DNA of 64,000 nt from Craterostigma plantagineum (taxonomy: Eukaryota > Streptophyta > Magnoliopsida > Lamiales > Linderniaceae): contig JAPQWV010000017.1 in assembly GCA_027422505.1 (NCBI GenBank), forward strand, positions 12,897,501 to 12,961,500. The letters run 5' to 3'. Both the position numbers and the translations under genes were made by a program. Below, in pieces: positions 11,076-22,309 of the stretch (the stretch's first letter is position 1; the number at the start of each line of letters is the position of its first letter). The notes below the pieces were generated by a model that was not told where the DNA came from, ran no database searches, and worked only from the letters and a program-made list of their open reading frames with translations.

Positions 11076-11509
11076 AACTCTCCGAAAGCACGGGATCGAA
11101 GCTCTCGGGTCGGGATCACACGACACAACCCGTTACGTAGCTCTTTACGGATTAAGGTAGGTGAAGATCAACTACATACGTAAACAAAATAGGAGTTGTG
11201 AATTTTTACGTGATACATGATTTTTTGAATTGTTCCCGTTTATATGCTAATAATTTGTTTGTATGATCTTTTTGATATATCATTTACGTGTGAATTCGGC
11301 CATCTCTACAAAATTGAGAGGTTTAGGGAGATAAAATATATTAGGGTTAGAAAAGTAGAATAGAAATTTTAAGGGTGGATTTAATTAGATTTGGAGAATT
11401 TGAGTATTAGTGCAAATTAGGGTTTTCTAGGGTTTCTTTAAAATTTAAGAATCTAAAATAAATATTCTATCGATTGGTGTGATTGTGTAATTTTCGAAAG
11501 ATATGGTGT

Positions 11510-12000
11510 CAAATAAACAATTAAATCTCGACTACGGGCCTCTATGTAATTTTCAAAATTTCCGAGGAGATAAATAAATATTTCTAAAGTCGATTGGGGC
11601 CGTGAAACAATTTTCAGAATTTCCGAGGAGTTAAATAAATATTTTTAAAGTCGATTGGGGCCTTGGACAAATATTCAGAAATTCCGAAGTGTTAAATAAA
11701 TATTTTTAGTCGATTGGGATCTTTGTGAAATTTTCTGAAATTCTGAGGGGTTAAATGAATATTAAATATTTTGGTTGGAGTTAACTATAAATTTTCGAAA
11801 TCATTTTGGGACTAAACTGAAAATTATAAAACTTGGGGCAGATCTGAAAATTCAGAAATTTTCGGGACTAAACTGAAAATTTTGAAACTTTGGGCAGTTC
11901 TGAAAATACTGTAAATTTTAGGGACTAAACTGAAAATTATGGAATTTGGGGCAGATTTGAAAATTCTGAAATCTTTTGGTTCTAAACTAAAATTTTAAAA
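11510..12000 (+). repeat. Two blocks of diverged ~60-bp tandem repeats in Gypsy-1 LTR
   Basis: Block one (about 11510-11770) repeats gtcgattggggcc plus a ttccgaggagttaaataaat-type stretch four times. Block two (about 11785-12000) repeats gggactaaactgaaaat with cagatctgaaaattc three to four times. The same blocks are in the 3' LTR at about 18770-19260. Divergence between units is much higher than between the two LTRs, so the repeats predate this insertion. Confidence 0.85.
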
Positions 12001-12027
12001 TTCATGGGGATTCTAAATACAAGTTTG

Positions 12028-12063
<36 letters not shown>

Positions 12064-12492
12064 GGAATTTATGAGATATTTTGAAACTCGAGCGTTAGTG
12101 TTTTAAAATATATTTTTTTAAAAAATTATGAACCAATTGTGAAATTAGGGTCTTAAAAAAAAAAATTTAAAACTTAGAACTTTTAGTATAAATTCGGGGG
12201 AGAGTTCGGTGGTTAAGGTTGGCCGATCAAATCGGAACGTAGGTTTCGGGCCCGAATTATTTTAGTGTATGAGGATTTTTTTAGATCGGGCCGAGCTAAT
12301 ACATCGGTCCGATACATTGCAATTTATATGTTGCGTTGTGATATGTTGCATTTTACTTGCATTTCATTTGCATACATGTATTTCGAGGGGAGTTATAACC
12401 GTGCGGTGTTACGGTAGCACTGTATAGTGTTGATGAGCGGGGTAAAGTGATCGATGTTAGTTGTCAGGCTACGACTCGATGAAGCGCTTGCG

Positions 12493-12604
12493 GTTGAGAC
12501 CGAGATGGGGCCGCTTGTTACTATTTTAGGTGCGGTTGAGACCGAGATGGGGCCGTTACCACATGTCATTGTCATAGTTACGGTTGAGACCGAGATGGGG
12601 CCGT
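12493..12604 (+). repeat. Three copies of cggttgagaccgagatgggg in Gypsy-1 LTR
   Basis: The unit occurs three times, near 12493, 12534 and 12581, each followed by ccg and an unrelated spacer. The 3' LTR has the same three near 19757-19870. The core is exactly conserved while the spacers differ in length and sequence, which suggests a conserved signal, but none is known to me. Confidence 0.88.
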
Positions 12605-13081
12605 ACTATCATGGTATTATATGTCATTTATGCGTGGATTCCGAGTCTAGCCTAGGGCCCTGTTTTAGGAGTTGAGAGTTGTTGTAGGAACGAGCGTATG
12701 CTCGAAAGTTGTCGAGAGTGCATTGGTGAGGTGTCAGGTTTGGGATGTGAGAGCATTTGCATTCATGCATATTTTCATCTACTGGGCAAACGCTCAGGGT
12801 TTACGTGTGTAGGTAAGGCGGCTGATGGCGGTGACTCCACGGACTTTTGAGGGCGGAGCAGTACATGTGACGCGACCTGTGGAGTGTTTTAAATTATGTT
12901 TCATGTGTTTACATTTTTGGGCTTCGGCCCAATGAATAAATGTGGACCTCGTGAGAACAATATTGAACTCGTGTATATTTGTATTCATACGTTTTAAAAA
13001 GTTTTAATTAAATGGGCTTTCCGCTGCTTACGTTGCATAAATCCACCAAAATACGTATTTAGGAAGTCGGGACGTTACAGT

Positions 13082-13094
13082 TGGTATCAGAGCC
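13082..13094 (+). promoter_or_regulatory. Gypsy-1 primer-binding site (initiator Met-tRNA)
   Basis: TGGTATCAGAGCC, the canonical plant iMet primer site, two bases after the LTR end. Confidence 0.96.
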
Positions 13095-13246
13095 TTAGGT
13101 TATAGGTTCTGAAGACTGTCCATGTACTGCCGCTCAAAAGCCGGGAGGACCAGCCGCGCCTGTAAGTTTTACGCTATTATATGATGATATGTTAAATACT
13201 TATGTGCTTTCCTGCCTATGTTACGTGAATATAGATAACTAAGAAA

Positions 13247-14188
13247 ATGGTTAGAGGACGAGGAAACAATCATCATGGAGAATCGAGTCGAAGGAGCAGA
13301 TCTGAGTCCCCAACTAGGGAGCAACATACTATTGACCGTTTGACCGAGCTGATTCAACAACAAACAACTCAAATCCAGGACTTGATAAATCATCGGAGCT
13401 CATCTGAGCACCGTCCACCTCCACAGCCTGATCGTGTGGAGATTATTGGGGAACGATTTCGAAAACTCAATCCCACGACCTTTTCTGATGCTACTAATTC
13501 GGCGGAGGCGGAAGACTGGATTGGTACCATCGAAGACCTCTTTGTTTACAGCCGAGTTCCGAACAACGAGAAAGCGTTATGCGCCGTTTCCCTACTTCGG
13601 GGAAACGCTCGTTTTTGGTGGAACACCGTCAAGGTGTTGGAAGATCCGGCTAACATGACATGGGAGCGCTTTCGGGAACTCTTCCACGATAAATATTTCA
13701 CTGCTCACGACCAGGAGCAGAGGATGTATGAATTCATGAACCTGAAGCAGGGGAGTATGTCAGTGCCCGAGTACATCCGCAAATTCGAGGAGTTATCTCG
13801 GTTTGCTCCTCACCTCATAGCCACCAATGCTCTGAAGGTGACGCGTTTTCTTCGGGGGCTGAAACCCGAGTTCTATCGGGATCTAAGCGTGGCGGGAGAG
13901 CGCCAGTTAGAGTTTCGACAGGCGACGGAACGGGCATTGATTGCGGAGCAGGCGGAGGGAGTTGTGAGGGAGGCCCAGGAGTCTAGTCGGAAGAGGGAAG
14001 CTCCACAAGGAGGCGGAAGTTCCAAACGGCCATTCTTTGGAAGGAGTCCAAACAACAGCGGCAACCGACCCAATCAACAGAACTGGCGTCCGACGTTCAA
14101 CCAAGGAGCGAATATGAGGCCACCAAATCCAGCACCACGATGCCCACAGTGTGGAAGAAATCATGTCGGAGTCTGTTTCGGACAATGA
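13247..14188 (+). CDS. Gypsy-1 gag (capsid), 313 aa up to a TGA
   Basis: Retrotransposon Gag protein that forms the particle. The start at 13247 (MVRGRGNNHHGES) is the first ATG after the primer site and begins with the basic Arg-rich head common in this lineage. The Retrotrans_gag domain covers roughly residues 60-190: AEDWIGTIEDLF, ALCAVSLLRGNARFWW, WERFRELFHDKYF, EFMNLKQGSMSVPEYI, FEELSRFAP, FLRGLKPEF. A Gly/Asn/Arg/Pro-rich tail leads to the first half of a Cys-rich motif (CPQCGRNHVGVC). The TGA at 14186-14188 is followed without frame change by a CCHC knuckle and pol, so gag and pol are one frame split by one stop. It could be a CGA-to-TGA mutation or a read-through stop; mutation is the simpler reading. 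Confidence 0.92.
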   Translation: MVRGRGNNHHGESSRRSRSESPTREQHTIDRLTELIQQQTTQIQDLINHRSSSEHRPPPQPDRVEIIGERFRKLNPTTFSDATNSAEAEDWIGTIEDLFVYSRVPNNEKALCAVSLLRGNARFWWNTVKVLEDPANMTWERFRELFHDKYFTAHDQEQRMYEFMNLKQGSMSVPEYIRKFEELSRFAPHLIATNALKVTRFLRGLKPEFYRDLSVAGERQLEFRQATERALIAEQAEGVVREAQESSRKREAPQGGGSSKRPFFGRSPNNSGNRPNQQNWRPTFNQGANMRPPNPAPRCPQCGRNHVGVCFGQ

Positions 14189-14191
14189 CCG

Positions 14192-16711
14192 GTGCATTGC
14201 TACCAATGCGGGCAGCCCGGACATTACGCTCGAGATTGTCCCAGAACTCAACAGCTATTTCCGCACCCGCCACAAAACCAACCACAGAATCAAGTCCGAC
14301 CACCGCTGGTGCCAGCTCGTGTCTTCGCACTTACGAACGAGGAGGCGGAGGCCTTACCGCCGGTGCCAGCTCGTGTCTTCACATTGACGAATGAGGAGGC
14401 GGAGACCAATCCGAACGTGGTCACGGGTATGCTGAACATATTTCATGTACCTTCAACAATTTTATTTGACTCTGGGGCCACACACTCGTTCGTGTCGTCT
14501 AATTTTGTGGCTAGAGCGGGAATTTATCCCACTCGTTCTATGTGCAATTTCGTGGTGTCTCTACCCCACGGAGATCCGACACGGACGAATCTAGTTGTGG
14601 AAGATTGTCCTGTTAGAATCGAGGGAAGAGATTTGAACGTAGATCTGATCGTAATCCCGATGAATGATTACGATATCATTTTCCGGATGGATTGGCTTTC
14701 TAGATATGGAGCTATTATCGACTGCTCGAAGAAAGCAGAAAAATTCTGCTTGCCCGAGGGAGAGGAATTTGAATTTTCGAGAAAGGCGAATGGTAATCCA
14801 ATTCCTCAGATATCTTCTTTGAAGGCTCAGCGACTCGTAAATTCGGGTTGTGAAGCTTTCTTCGTCTTTGCGGTGAAAGCCGAAGAATCCTCTCAGCCGA
14901 AGCTTGAAGATGTTCCGATCGTAAATGAATATCCCGACGTGTTCCCCGATGACCTTCCAGGACTACCACCGAATCGAGAAATTGAATTCTCCATCGATCT
15001 CATGCCAGGAGCTGCCCCGATCTCTAAAGCTCCATATCGGTTAGCACCGAATGAATTACGAGAGCTCAAGGAGCAGCTTGACGAACTATTACAGAAGGGC
15101 TTCATTCAACCTAGCTTCTCACCATGGGGAGCTCCGGTATTGTTCGTACGGAAGAAAGATGGGTCAATGCGACTTTGTATCGATTATCGCGAACTTAACA
15201 AAATCACGATAAAGAACAAATATCCATTACCGAGGATCGATGATCTATTCGATCAGATACAAGGGGCTACAGTATTCTCGAAGATAGATTTGCGTTTCGG
15301 CTATCATCAGTTAAATATTCGTGAGGCAGATATTCCTAAAACAGCGTTCAGCACGAGGTACGGCCATTACGAATTCTTGGTCACGCCTTTCGGGCTAACG
15401 AATGCTCCAGCAGCTTTCATGGATCTAATGAATCGGGTCTTCAAAGAGTTTCTGGACCGATTTGTAATCGTATTTATTGACGATATTCTCATCTACTCGA
15501 AGACGAGAGAGGAACACGAAGAACATCTGAGGACGGTCCTTCAAATTCTTCGAGAAAAGCAGTTATTTGCCAAGTTCAAAAAGTGCGAATTTTGGTTGGA
15601 GCAAGTGGTCTTCTTGGGGCACATCATTTCGGGAAACGGACTTTCGGTGGATCCCAACAAGATAGAAGCCGTGAATAATTGGCCACGACCGACCACTCCT
15701 ACGGGGATCAGGAGCTTTCTCGGGCTTGCTGGATACTATCGAAAGTTCATTAAGGATTTTTCCAGCATCGCCTCGACACTCACGAACCTGACGAAGAAGA
15801 ATGTCCCATTCAAGTGGACGGAAGCTTGCGAGCAAAGCTTCCAGGAGTTGAAGAAGCGATTAACGACGGCTCCTGTTCTAACGATTCCCTCCGGTACCGA
15901 AGGCTTTTCGGTGTACAGTGATGCCTCGAAGAATGGCTTGGGGTGCGTATTGATGCAGAACGGGAAGGTAATCGCATATGCCTCCCGACAACTGAAACCG
16001 TATGAGAAGAACTACCCCACGCATGATCTAGAACTCGCAGCCGTGGTGTTTGCCCTAAAAATCTGGCGCCACTATTTATACGGGGAACGATGCGAAATCT
16101 TTACCGATCATAAAAGCCTAAAGTACTTCTTCACACAGAAGGAGTTAAACATGAGGCAAAGGCGATGGCTCGAGTTGGTGAAAGATTACGACTGTGTGAT
16201 TAATTATCACCCAGGAAAGGAGAACGTAGTCGCAGATGCTCTGAGCCGTAAATCGGTGAATGCAGAATTGTGCCAACTCGAAGTTGAAGTGATCAACTTC
16301 GGGGAGATCGAAGCGAGACTGGCAGCATTAACCTTGAAGCCGACGTTGTTGGACCGAATTCAAGAGGCACAAAAAGATGACGAATTATATCTGAAGATCC
16401 GAGCGGAACAAGACAAAAGTGTTCAATCGGAGGTCGAATTTCGAGACGATGGAAGTTTACGATTCCGAGGTCGTTTATATGTGCCACACGATGAAGAAAT
16501 CCGACGAACCATACTGACAGAGTCGCATACGACGATCTATTCGATACATCCCGGTGCAACAAAAATGTATTCGAGACCTGCAAAGAAATTACTGGTGGCC
16601 GGGAATGAAGAAAGATGTGGCCGCTTTCGTGCAACGATGCTTGACATGCTAGCAAATCAAGGCAGAACATCAAAGACCGGCGGGAACGTTGCAGCGCTTG
16701 ATGACTCCTGA
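14192..16711 (+). pseudogene. Gypsy-1 pol: knuckle, protease, RT, RNase H, start of integrase
   Basis: In frame with gag after the TGA. Positions by residue: CCHC knuckle [14 protein letters not shown] (3-16); a duplicated VPARVFxLTNEEAE segment (about 40-71); aspartic protease DSGATHSF (93-100); RT about 255-510 with FSKID (362-366, a catalytic Asp) and FIDD (428-431); RNase H about 570-685 with SDASKNGLG (D577), E614, TDHKSL (D639) and ADALSRK (D682). The integrase zinc-finger region begins near 780 (HPGATKMY), where one extra T near 16570 shifts the frame; the last ~45 residues to 16711 are frameshift product. RT reads [11 protein letters not shown] where the family usually has Ser for Phe. 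RT and RNase H look otherwise complete. Confidence 0.95.
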
Positions 16712-17213
16712 GTGGAAGTGGGACCACATCACGATGGATTTCGTTGTGGGATTACCAAAGACGATGAAGGGCCACGATGCAATTTGGGTGATCGTGGACA
16801 GATTGACGAAATCGGCCCATTTCCTGCCAATTAGTCAAACATACTCCATGGAGAAGTACGCCGAGCTGTACATACAGGAAATCGTAAGGCTCCATGGGAT
16901 TCCAATTTCGATTGTCTCGGATCGGGATTCGAGATTTCTGTCTCAATTCTGGGTGGGTTTACAGAAAGCCATGGGAACCAAATTGTCCTTCAGCACGGCT
17001 TATCACCCGCAGACTGACGGGCAATCGGAGAGAACAATTCAGACACTTGAAGATATGTTGCGAGCATGCGTTCTGGATTTCCGAGGGAGCTGGAGCAAAT
17101 ACCTCCCGTTGATTGAATTTTCATACAACAACAGCTACCAAGCCACAATCGGAATGGCGCCTCAGCCTTGTACGGACGCAAATGTCGGTCCCCAGTTCAC
17201 TGGGATGAACTAG
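16689..17213 (+). pseudogene. Gypsy-1 integrase core
   Basis: The frame from 16689 carries the rve core: [20 protein letters not shown] (first Asp), [14 protein letters not shown] (second Asp), and the [17 protein letters not shown] helix with the Glu. The zinc finger just upstream is readable only across the frameshift near 16570 (HPGATKMY in the pol frame, then [17 protein letters not shown] sequence in this one), so the ATG at 16689 is internal and not a true start. The frame is lost again near 17165, where about five bases are missing from the conserved MAPYEALYGRKC motif; residues after MAP are frameshift product. Confidence 0.93.
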
Positions 17214-17782
17214 GCGAGAAGGCGTTGTTAGGTCCTGAGATGGTACGCGAAATGACCGAAGCTGTTGAAAAGATTCGGGAGAGGATGCAAACGGCCCAGA
17301 CTCGTCAGAAAAGTTACGCTGATAAGAGACGGAGGCCGTTGGAGTTTGAAGAAGGCGACCGGGTCTTTTTGAAGATATCGCCTATGAAAGGTGTGAAGCG
17401 TTTTGGGAAAAAAGGGAAACTCAGTCCGAGATATATCGGGTCATTCCCAATTTTGAAAAGAGTTGGAGAAGTAGCGTATCAACTCGGACTCCCTACATCG
17501 CTCGCTCAAGTCCATGATGTCTTCCATGTATCCACGCTACGGAAGTACGTCCCGGATCCAAGTCATGTTGTGCAGGGCGAATCGCTACATCAACAATTGA
17601 AGCCGGACTTGAGCTACGAAGAAAGGCCGGTGGAGATCTTGATGTACGAGGTAAAACGCCTTCGGAATAAAAACATTCCCCTTGTGAAGGTCTTGTGGCG
17701 GAACCAAGTATTGGAAGAAGCCACATGGGAACGAGAAGACGAGATGAGAGAAAGATACCCCGAGTTATTTTCCGTACTGTAA
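17168..17782 (+). pseudogene. Gypsy-1 integrase C-terminus with chromodomain-like tail
   Basis: Begins inside the conserved [13 protein letters not shown] motif and continues through KSYADKRRRPLEF, GDRVFLKISPMKGVKRFGKK and VFHVSTLRKYVPDPSHV. It ends with RPVEILMYEVKRLRNKNIPL, then VKVLWRNQVLEEATWEREDE, the type II chromodomain-like tail of Tekay/Del chromoviruses, thought to steer integration to chromatin. The stop at 17780-17782 is just before the polypurine tract. The ATG at 17168 is internal; this part should be fused to the integrase core. Confidence 0.93.
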
Positions 17783-17803
17783 TTTCGGGGACGAAATTCT
17801 TGT

Positions 17804-17815
17804 AAGGGGGAAGGA
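17804..17815 (+). promoter_or_regulatory. Gypsy-1 polypurine tract
   Basis: aagggggaagga directly before the 3' LTR start, the RNase H-resistant primer for plus-strand DNA. Gypsy-2 has an equivalent aaggggggagga at 31421-31432. Confidence 0.95.
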
Positions 17816-19288
17816 TGTAATACCCGTAAAAATTTAATACGGGATTATTTCAATAATTTTCGAAATTACAAACTTTATCTTCGAACAAGATCAAATTTCT
17901 TTTTGAATTGGACCAAGAATTTACAATTCGGCCCAAATTTTTAAATGGGCTGAAAATGAGAAATTAAAGCCCAAATCAATAAAAATAAAAATAAAAAGAG
18001 GGAGGGGAACGAAAATAATTGAGGTGGGTAGAAAGATTCTTTCATGATGACTAAGAACCGACATGGCATGTTCAATGTTTCCTTGATGCATGTGAGGTAG
18101 GGTCTCTTTGAAATAAACAAGTACTCTACAACAACTAATACACATGGAGCAAAATAAATAAATAAGAGAGAGTTGAAAAGAGAAGGGGAGGGTGGCCGAG
18201 AGAAAGAAGAGAAGAAAGAGAAAGAAAGAAAAAAAAAGAAAGGGAAGAAAGAAGGGGAAGAGGCCGAGAGAGAGAGAGGGAGAGAAGAAGAAGAAGAAGA
18301 GAAAAGGAAGGAAAGGAAAAGGAGGAGGAGAAGAAAACTCTCCGAAAGCACGGGATCGAAGCTCTCGGGTCGGGATCACACGACACAACCCGTTACGTAG
18401 CTCTTTACGGATTAAGGTAGGTGAAGATCAACTACATACGTAAACAAAATAGGAGTTGTGAATTTTTACGTGATACATGATTTTTTGAATTGTTCACGTT
18501 TATATGCTAATAATTTATTTGTATGATCTTTTTGATATATGATTTACGTGTGAATTCGGCCATCTCTACAAAATTGGGAGGTTTAGGGAGATAAAATATA
18601 TTAGGGTTAGAAAAGTAGAATAGAAATTTTAAGGGTGGATTTAATTAGATTTGGAGAATTTGAGTATTAGTGCAAATTAGGGTTTTCTAGGGTTTCTTTA
18701 AAACTTAAGAATCTAAATTAAATATTCTATCGATTGGTGTGATTGTGTAATTTTCGAAAGATATGGTGTCAAATAAACAATTAAATCTCGACTACGGGCC
18801 TCTATGTAATTTTCAAAATTTCCGAGGAGTTAAATAAATATTTCTAAAGTCGATTGGGGCCGTGAAACAATTTTCAGAATTTCCGAGGAGTTAAATAAAT
18901 ATTTTTAAAGTCGATTGGGGCCTTGGACAAATATTCAGAAATTCCGAAGTGTTAAATAAATATTTTTTAGTCGATTGGGATCTTTGTGAAATTTTCTGAA
19001 ATTCTGAGGGGTTAAATGAATATTAAATATTTTGGTTGGAGTTAACTATAAATTTTCGAAATCATTTTGGGACTAAACTGAAAATTATAAAACTTGGGGC
19101 AGATCTGAAAATTCAGAAATTTTCGGGACTAAACTGAAAATTTTGAAACTTTGGGCAGTTCTGAAAATACTGAAAATTTTCGGGACTAAACTGAAAATTT
19201 TGGAATTTGGGGCAGATTTGAAAATTCTGAAATCTTTTGGGACTAAACTAAAATTTTAAAATTCATGGGGATTCTAAATACAAGTTTG

Positions 19289-19332
<44 letters not shown>

Positions 19333-20346
19333 GGAATTTATGAGATATTTTGAAACTCGAGCGTTAGTGTTTTAAAATATATTATTTTAAAAAAATTATG
19401 AACCAATTGTGAAATTAGGGTCTTAAAAAAAAATTAAAACTTATAACTTTTAGTATAAATTCGGGGGAGAGTTCGGTGGTTAAGGTTGGCCGATCAAATC
19501 GGAACGTAGGTTTCGGGCCCGAATTATTTTAGTGTATGAGGATTTTTTTAGATCGGGCCGAGCTAATACATCGGTCTGATACATTGCAATTTATATGTTG
19601 CGTTGTGATATGTTGCATTTTACTTGCATTTCATTTGCATACATGTATTTCGAGGGGAGTTATAACCGTGCGGGGTTACGGTAGCACTGTATAGTGTTGA
19701 TGAGCGGGGTAAAGTGATCGATGTTAGTTGTCAGGCTACGACTCGATGAAGCGCTTGCGGTTGAGACCGAGATGGGGCCGCTTGTTACTATTTTAGGTGC
19801 GGTTGAGACCGAGATGGGGCCGTTACCACATGTCATTGTTATAGTTACGGTTGAGACCGAGATGGGGCCGTACTATCATGGTATTATATGTCATTTATGC
19901 GTGGATTCCGAGTCTAGCCTAGGGCCCTGTTTTAGGAGTTGAGAGTTGTTGTAGGAACGAGCGTATGCTCGAAAGTTGTCGAGAGTGCATTGGTGAGGTG
20001 TCAGGTTTGGGATGTGAGAGCATTTACATTCATGCATATTTTCATCTACTGGGCAAAAGCTCAGGGTTTACGTGTGTAGGTAAGGCGGCTGATGGCGGTG
20101 ACTCCACGGACTTTTGAGGGCGGAGCAGTACATGTGACGCGATCTGTGGAGTGTTTTAAATTATGTTTCATGTGTTTACATTTTTGGTCTTCGGCCCAAT
20201 GAATAAATGTGGACCTCGTGAGAACAATATTGAACTCGTGTATATTTGTATTCATACGTTTTAAAAAGTTTTAATTAAATGGGCTTTCCGCTGCTTACGT
20301 TGCATAAATCCGCCAAAATACGTATTTAGGAAGTCGGGACGTTACA
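17816..20346 (+). repeat. Gypsy-1 3' LTR
   Basis: Same boundaries as the 5' LTR (TGTAATACCCGT ... GACGTTACA), 2531 bp, preceded by the polypurine tract and followed by the tttag target duplication. By eye the two LTRs differ at only a few tens of positions over 2.5 kb; I did not compute an exact value. Internal repeats match those of the 5' LTR. Confidence 0.97.
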
Positions 20347-20795
20347 TTTAGTCCACGATTCCTAAATATTTTCCTTCCCTTCTAAGTCAGAACCAAAATA
20401 CTGGATTCCTCAAAAGTCCCTTTGATTCCGAATCGACGGTCTCTCGCTCGGTGAAATGATTAGAAGCGCCTTGATAGCAGGTTAATTGATATAATTTTGC
20501 TTGTGTTGACATGAGTGATATATCTAACTATATAAATCCCATGATAAAAATAATTGAGCGCTAGAGCGAACCTCGTGAGAGTTGTCAAAATGGATCACTC
20601 TATGAACTTAGGACTTCAGTTTGACGATATGACTTGACGGCAAATAATTATTCTCTGTGTCATGTGAAAATTTGAGTGGACACGATCAAAGTGACGTAAT
20701 CGGACCCCAAAATAAAAAAATGAAAAACAATAATAATAATAAATATAAAAATTGTATAGTCTTGTTTCAAATTTTTCTTTACTTTTATTTTTCTT

Positions 20796-21101
20796 GGCAT
20801 AGTTTTTATACTTTTCATGCATTTTTCTTGTATTTTTGCAATTATTTTTCACTTTGCATTTTTCTTATGCATGAAGATTTCGCACATTTTCAAATGCATT
20901 TGCACATGCATTGGCACAGACTTGTTTAAAAGCGAAATATTTCTTCATGGCATAGTTTTTATACTTTTCATGCATTTTTCTTGTATTTTTGCAATTATTT
21001 TTCACTTTGCATTTTTCTTATGCATGAAGATTTCGCACATTTTCAAATGCATTTGCACATGCATTGGCACAGACTTGTTTAAAAGCGAAATATTTCTTGC
21101 T
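20796..21101 (+). repeat. 153-bp perfect or near-perfect tandem duplication
   Basis: Unit one starts at ggcatagtttttatac (20796) and unit two at 20949. Both run through ttgcatttttcttatgcatg, cacatgcattggcacag and gcgaaatatttctt. 153 is a multiple of three, so an open frame with two 51-residue repeats (20817-21272) results. Copia-5 has one unit (about 39945-40080, reversed) with stops in that frame, so I treat it as non-coding. Confidence 0.93.
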
Positions 21102-21907
21102 TATATGGTTACGCAAATTTTCATATGCATGCTTAGGAGTTCATGCATATATGCTAAAATGATTATATGCGTTTCTACTCGTTGTGTCATATGTGTTACA
21201 TTCTCATATGCATATCTTAGTGAATATGTATATCTTTGCGAAATTGTTAAACACTATATGCACACTTTTTGAGGGGGAGTCAAGATTCTTAGGGTGTGAA
21301 AACATGAATTATGGAGGAGAATGAAAAAATACTCCTCCGCTAAGCATTATCTGAGGGGGAGTAATATGCTTTTAAGGGGAGTAATTTTTTCTTTTGTAAT
21401 TCATGTCTACATAAGGTTACTCTCGACTCACTACTCTCATTTAGTATGGAAAAAAACATAAACGACTAAATCCTCGTGGGAGCCTTTTAATGATTTTCAG
21501 GTATATGTAGTGGATGCATTCAAGAAGATCGTCCAACCACTTCTTACAAGCTTACCCTCGAAGATTTAGCAAATGAAAAACAAGTCTGAAACTGGTCGGT
21601 CCACCCACCAATTTCCGTCGTGCGTACCACTCTGAAGTCGGACTCTCTCACAACGTGACATTCGAAGGAGACTCGGCACAACTTGAAAAAAAATCAAAGA
21701 AATGGACGGCCTACCTTCTTCTGGAATTAGAGACGCTTCTTCGAGGCCGAACCAGACATCTTCCATTCGGAGAAGACGAATCTGGCGAAACGTTGAAGAT
21801 GGCTAAACCCCGAGCCCTCTCCACGACTCTCTCATGCCCCTTGCTTCCGGAAGAAGAAGCAAGGACTGAGGATCGAACGACACGTGACTCTAGCATCATC
21901 AAGGACT

Positions 21908-21998
21908 GAAGTTGCCAACCGTGTCCACTGCATCAAGGACCGAAGTTGCCAACCGTGTCCACTGCATTTTTGATCGAAGTTGCCAACCGTGTCCACCT
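21908..21998 (+). repeat. 34-bp tandem repeat (gaagttgccaaccgtgtcca), three copies
   Basis: Units start at 21908, 21942 and 21976, each with gaagttgccaaccgtgtcca and a variable tail (ctgcatcaagga or similar). Copia-5 has the same array reversed at 39191-39290, also three units, so the array predates both insertions. Confidence 0.92.
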
Positions 21999-22297
21999 CT
22001 CCAAACTCACTTCGGACTCCCCGATCTCAACACAAGGTTGACCCAAATAGGGGGAGTTTCGAGTTTCGTGTGCTTTCATCGGGAGAAATGGAATGCGGAC
22101 TTTCTAAATCCGGCAAGAATACTTCGTAAATCTTACGGCATTTAGAAGAAGAACTTCAAAAGAATATTCGAAGAAAAAGCCGATGCCTAGAAGACCAGGT
22201 GAGCTTGAAGATTTTCTAAAGAGGAGATTTCAAGGACTCGAGGACTCTTTCCACTTGCAAGACGAAGATAACCCGCGCAATATTGAAAATTGAATAC

Positions 22298-22308
22298 AAA
22301 GGGGGAGA
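22298..22308 (+). promoter_or_regulatory. Copia-3 polypurine tract
   Basis: aaagggggaga right before the LTR. The same tract, reversed, is found in Copia-5 at 38877-38887. Confidence 0.88.
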
Positions 22309-22309
22309 T

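Larger units (their letters stand above)
10543..13079 (+). repeat. Gypsy-1 5' LTR
   Basis: Starts TGTAATACCCGT and ends GACGTTACA, followed by the primer-binding site. Length is 2537 bp. It matches 17816-20346 almost base for base, with differences mostly in homopolymers, the (AT)n run and scattered substitutions. It holds a purine-rich tract, two internal tandem-repeat blocks, an (AT)n run at about 12027-12057 and a three-copy motif near 12490-12605. Confidence 0.97.
10543..20346 (+). mobile_element. Gypsy-1: complete Ty3/gypsy chromovirus (Tekay/Del-like), 9.8 kb
   Basis: All structural parts are present: target duplication tttag (10538-10542 and 20347-20351), 5' LTR, Met-tRNA primer site, gag, protease, RT, RNase H, integrase, a chromodomain-like tail, polypurine tract and 3' LTR. 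The order RT-RNaseH-integrase defines Ty3/gypsy. The long LTRs and the C-terminal VKVLWRN...EATWEREDEMRERYP motif point to the Tekay/Del chromovirus lineage (inference). The two LTRs look nearly identical by eye, so insertion was recent. It landed in the 3' spacer of Copia-3. Three coding lesions are seen: a TGA between gag and pol, a one-base insertion near 16570 and a small deletion near 17165. It probably needs helper proteins. Confidence 0.97.

Noticed and set aside
10690..11183. Several overlapping ORFs of 75-141 codons on both strands (and again at 17921-18443)
   Set aside because: They are produced by the purine-rich tract of the Gypsy-1 LTRs: Ser/Leu/Phe or Glu/Lys/Arg low complexity, identical in both LTRs, no homology to a gene.
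20817..21272. 151-codon hydrophobic ORF with two 51-residue repeats, possible membrane protein
   Set aside because: The frame comes from a 153-bp duplication in a non-coding copia region. The homologous single unit in Copia-5 has stops in this frame, so there is no sign of selection on a protein.
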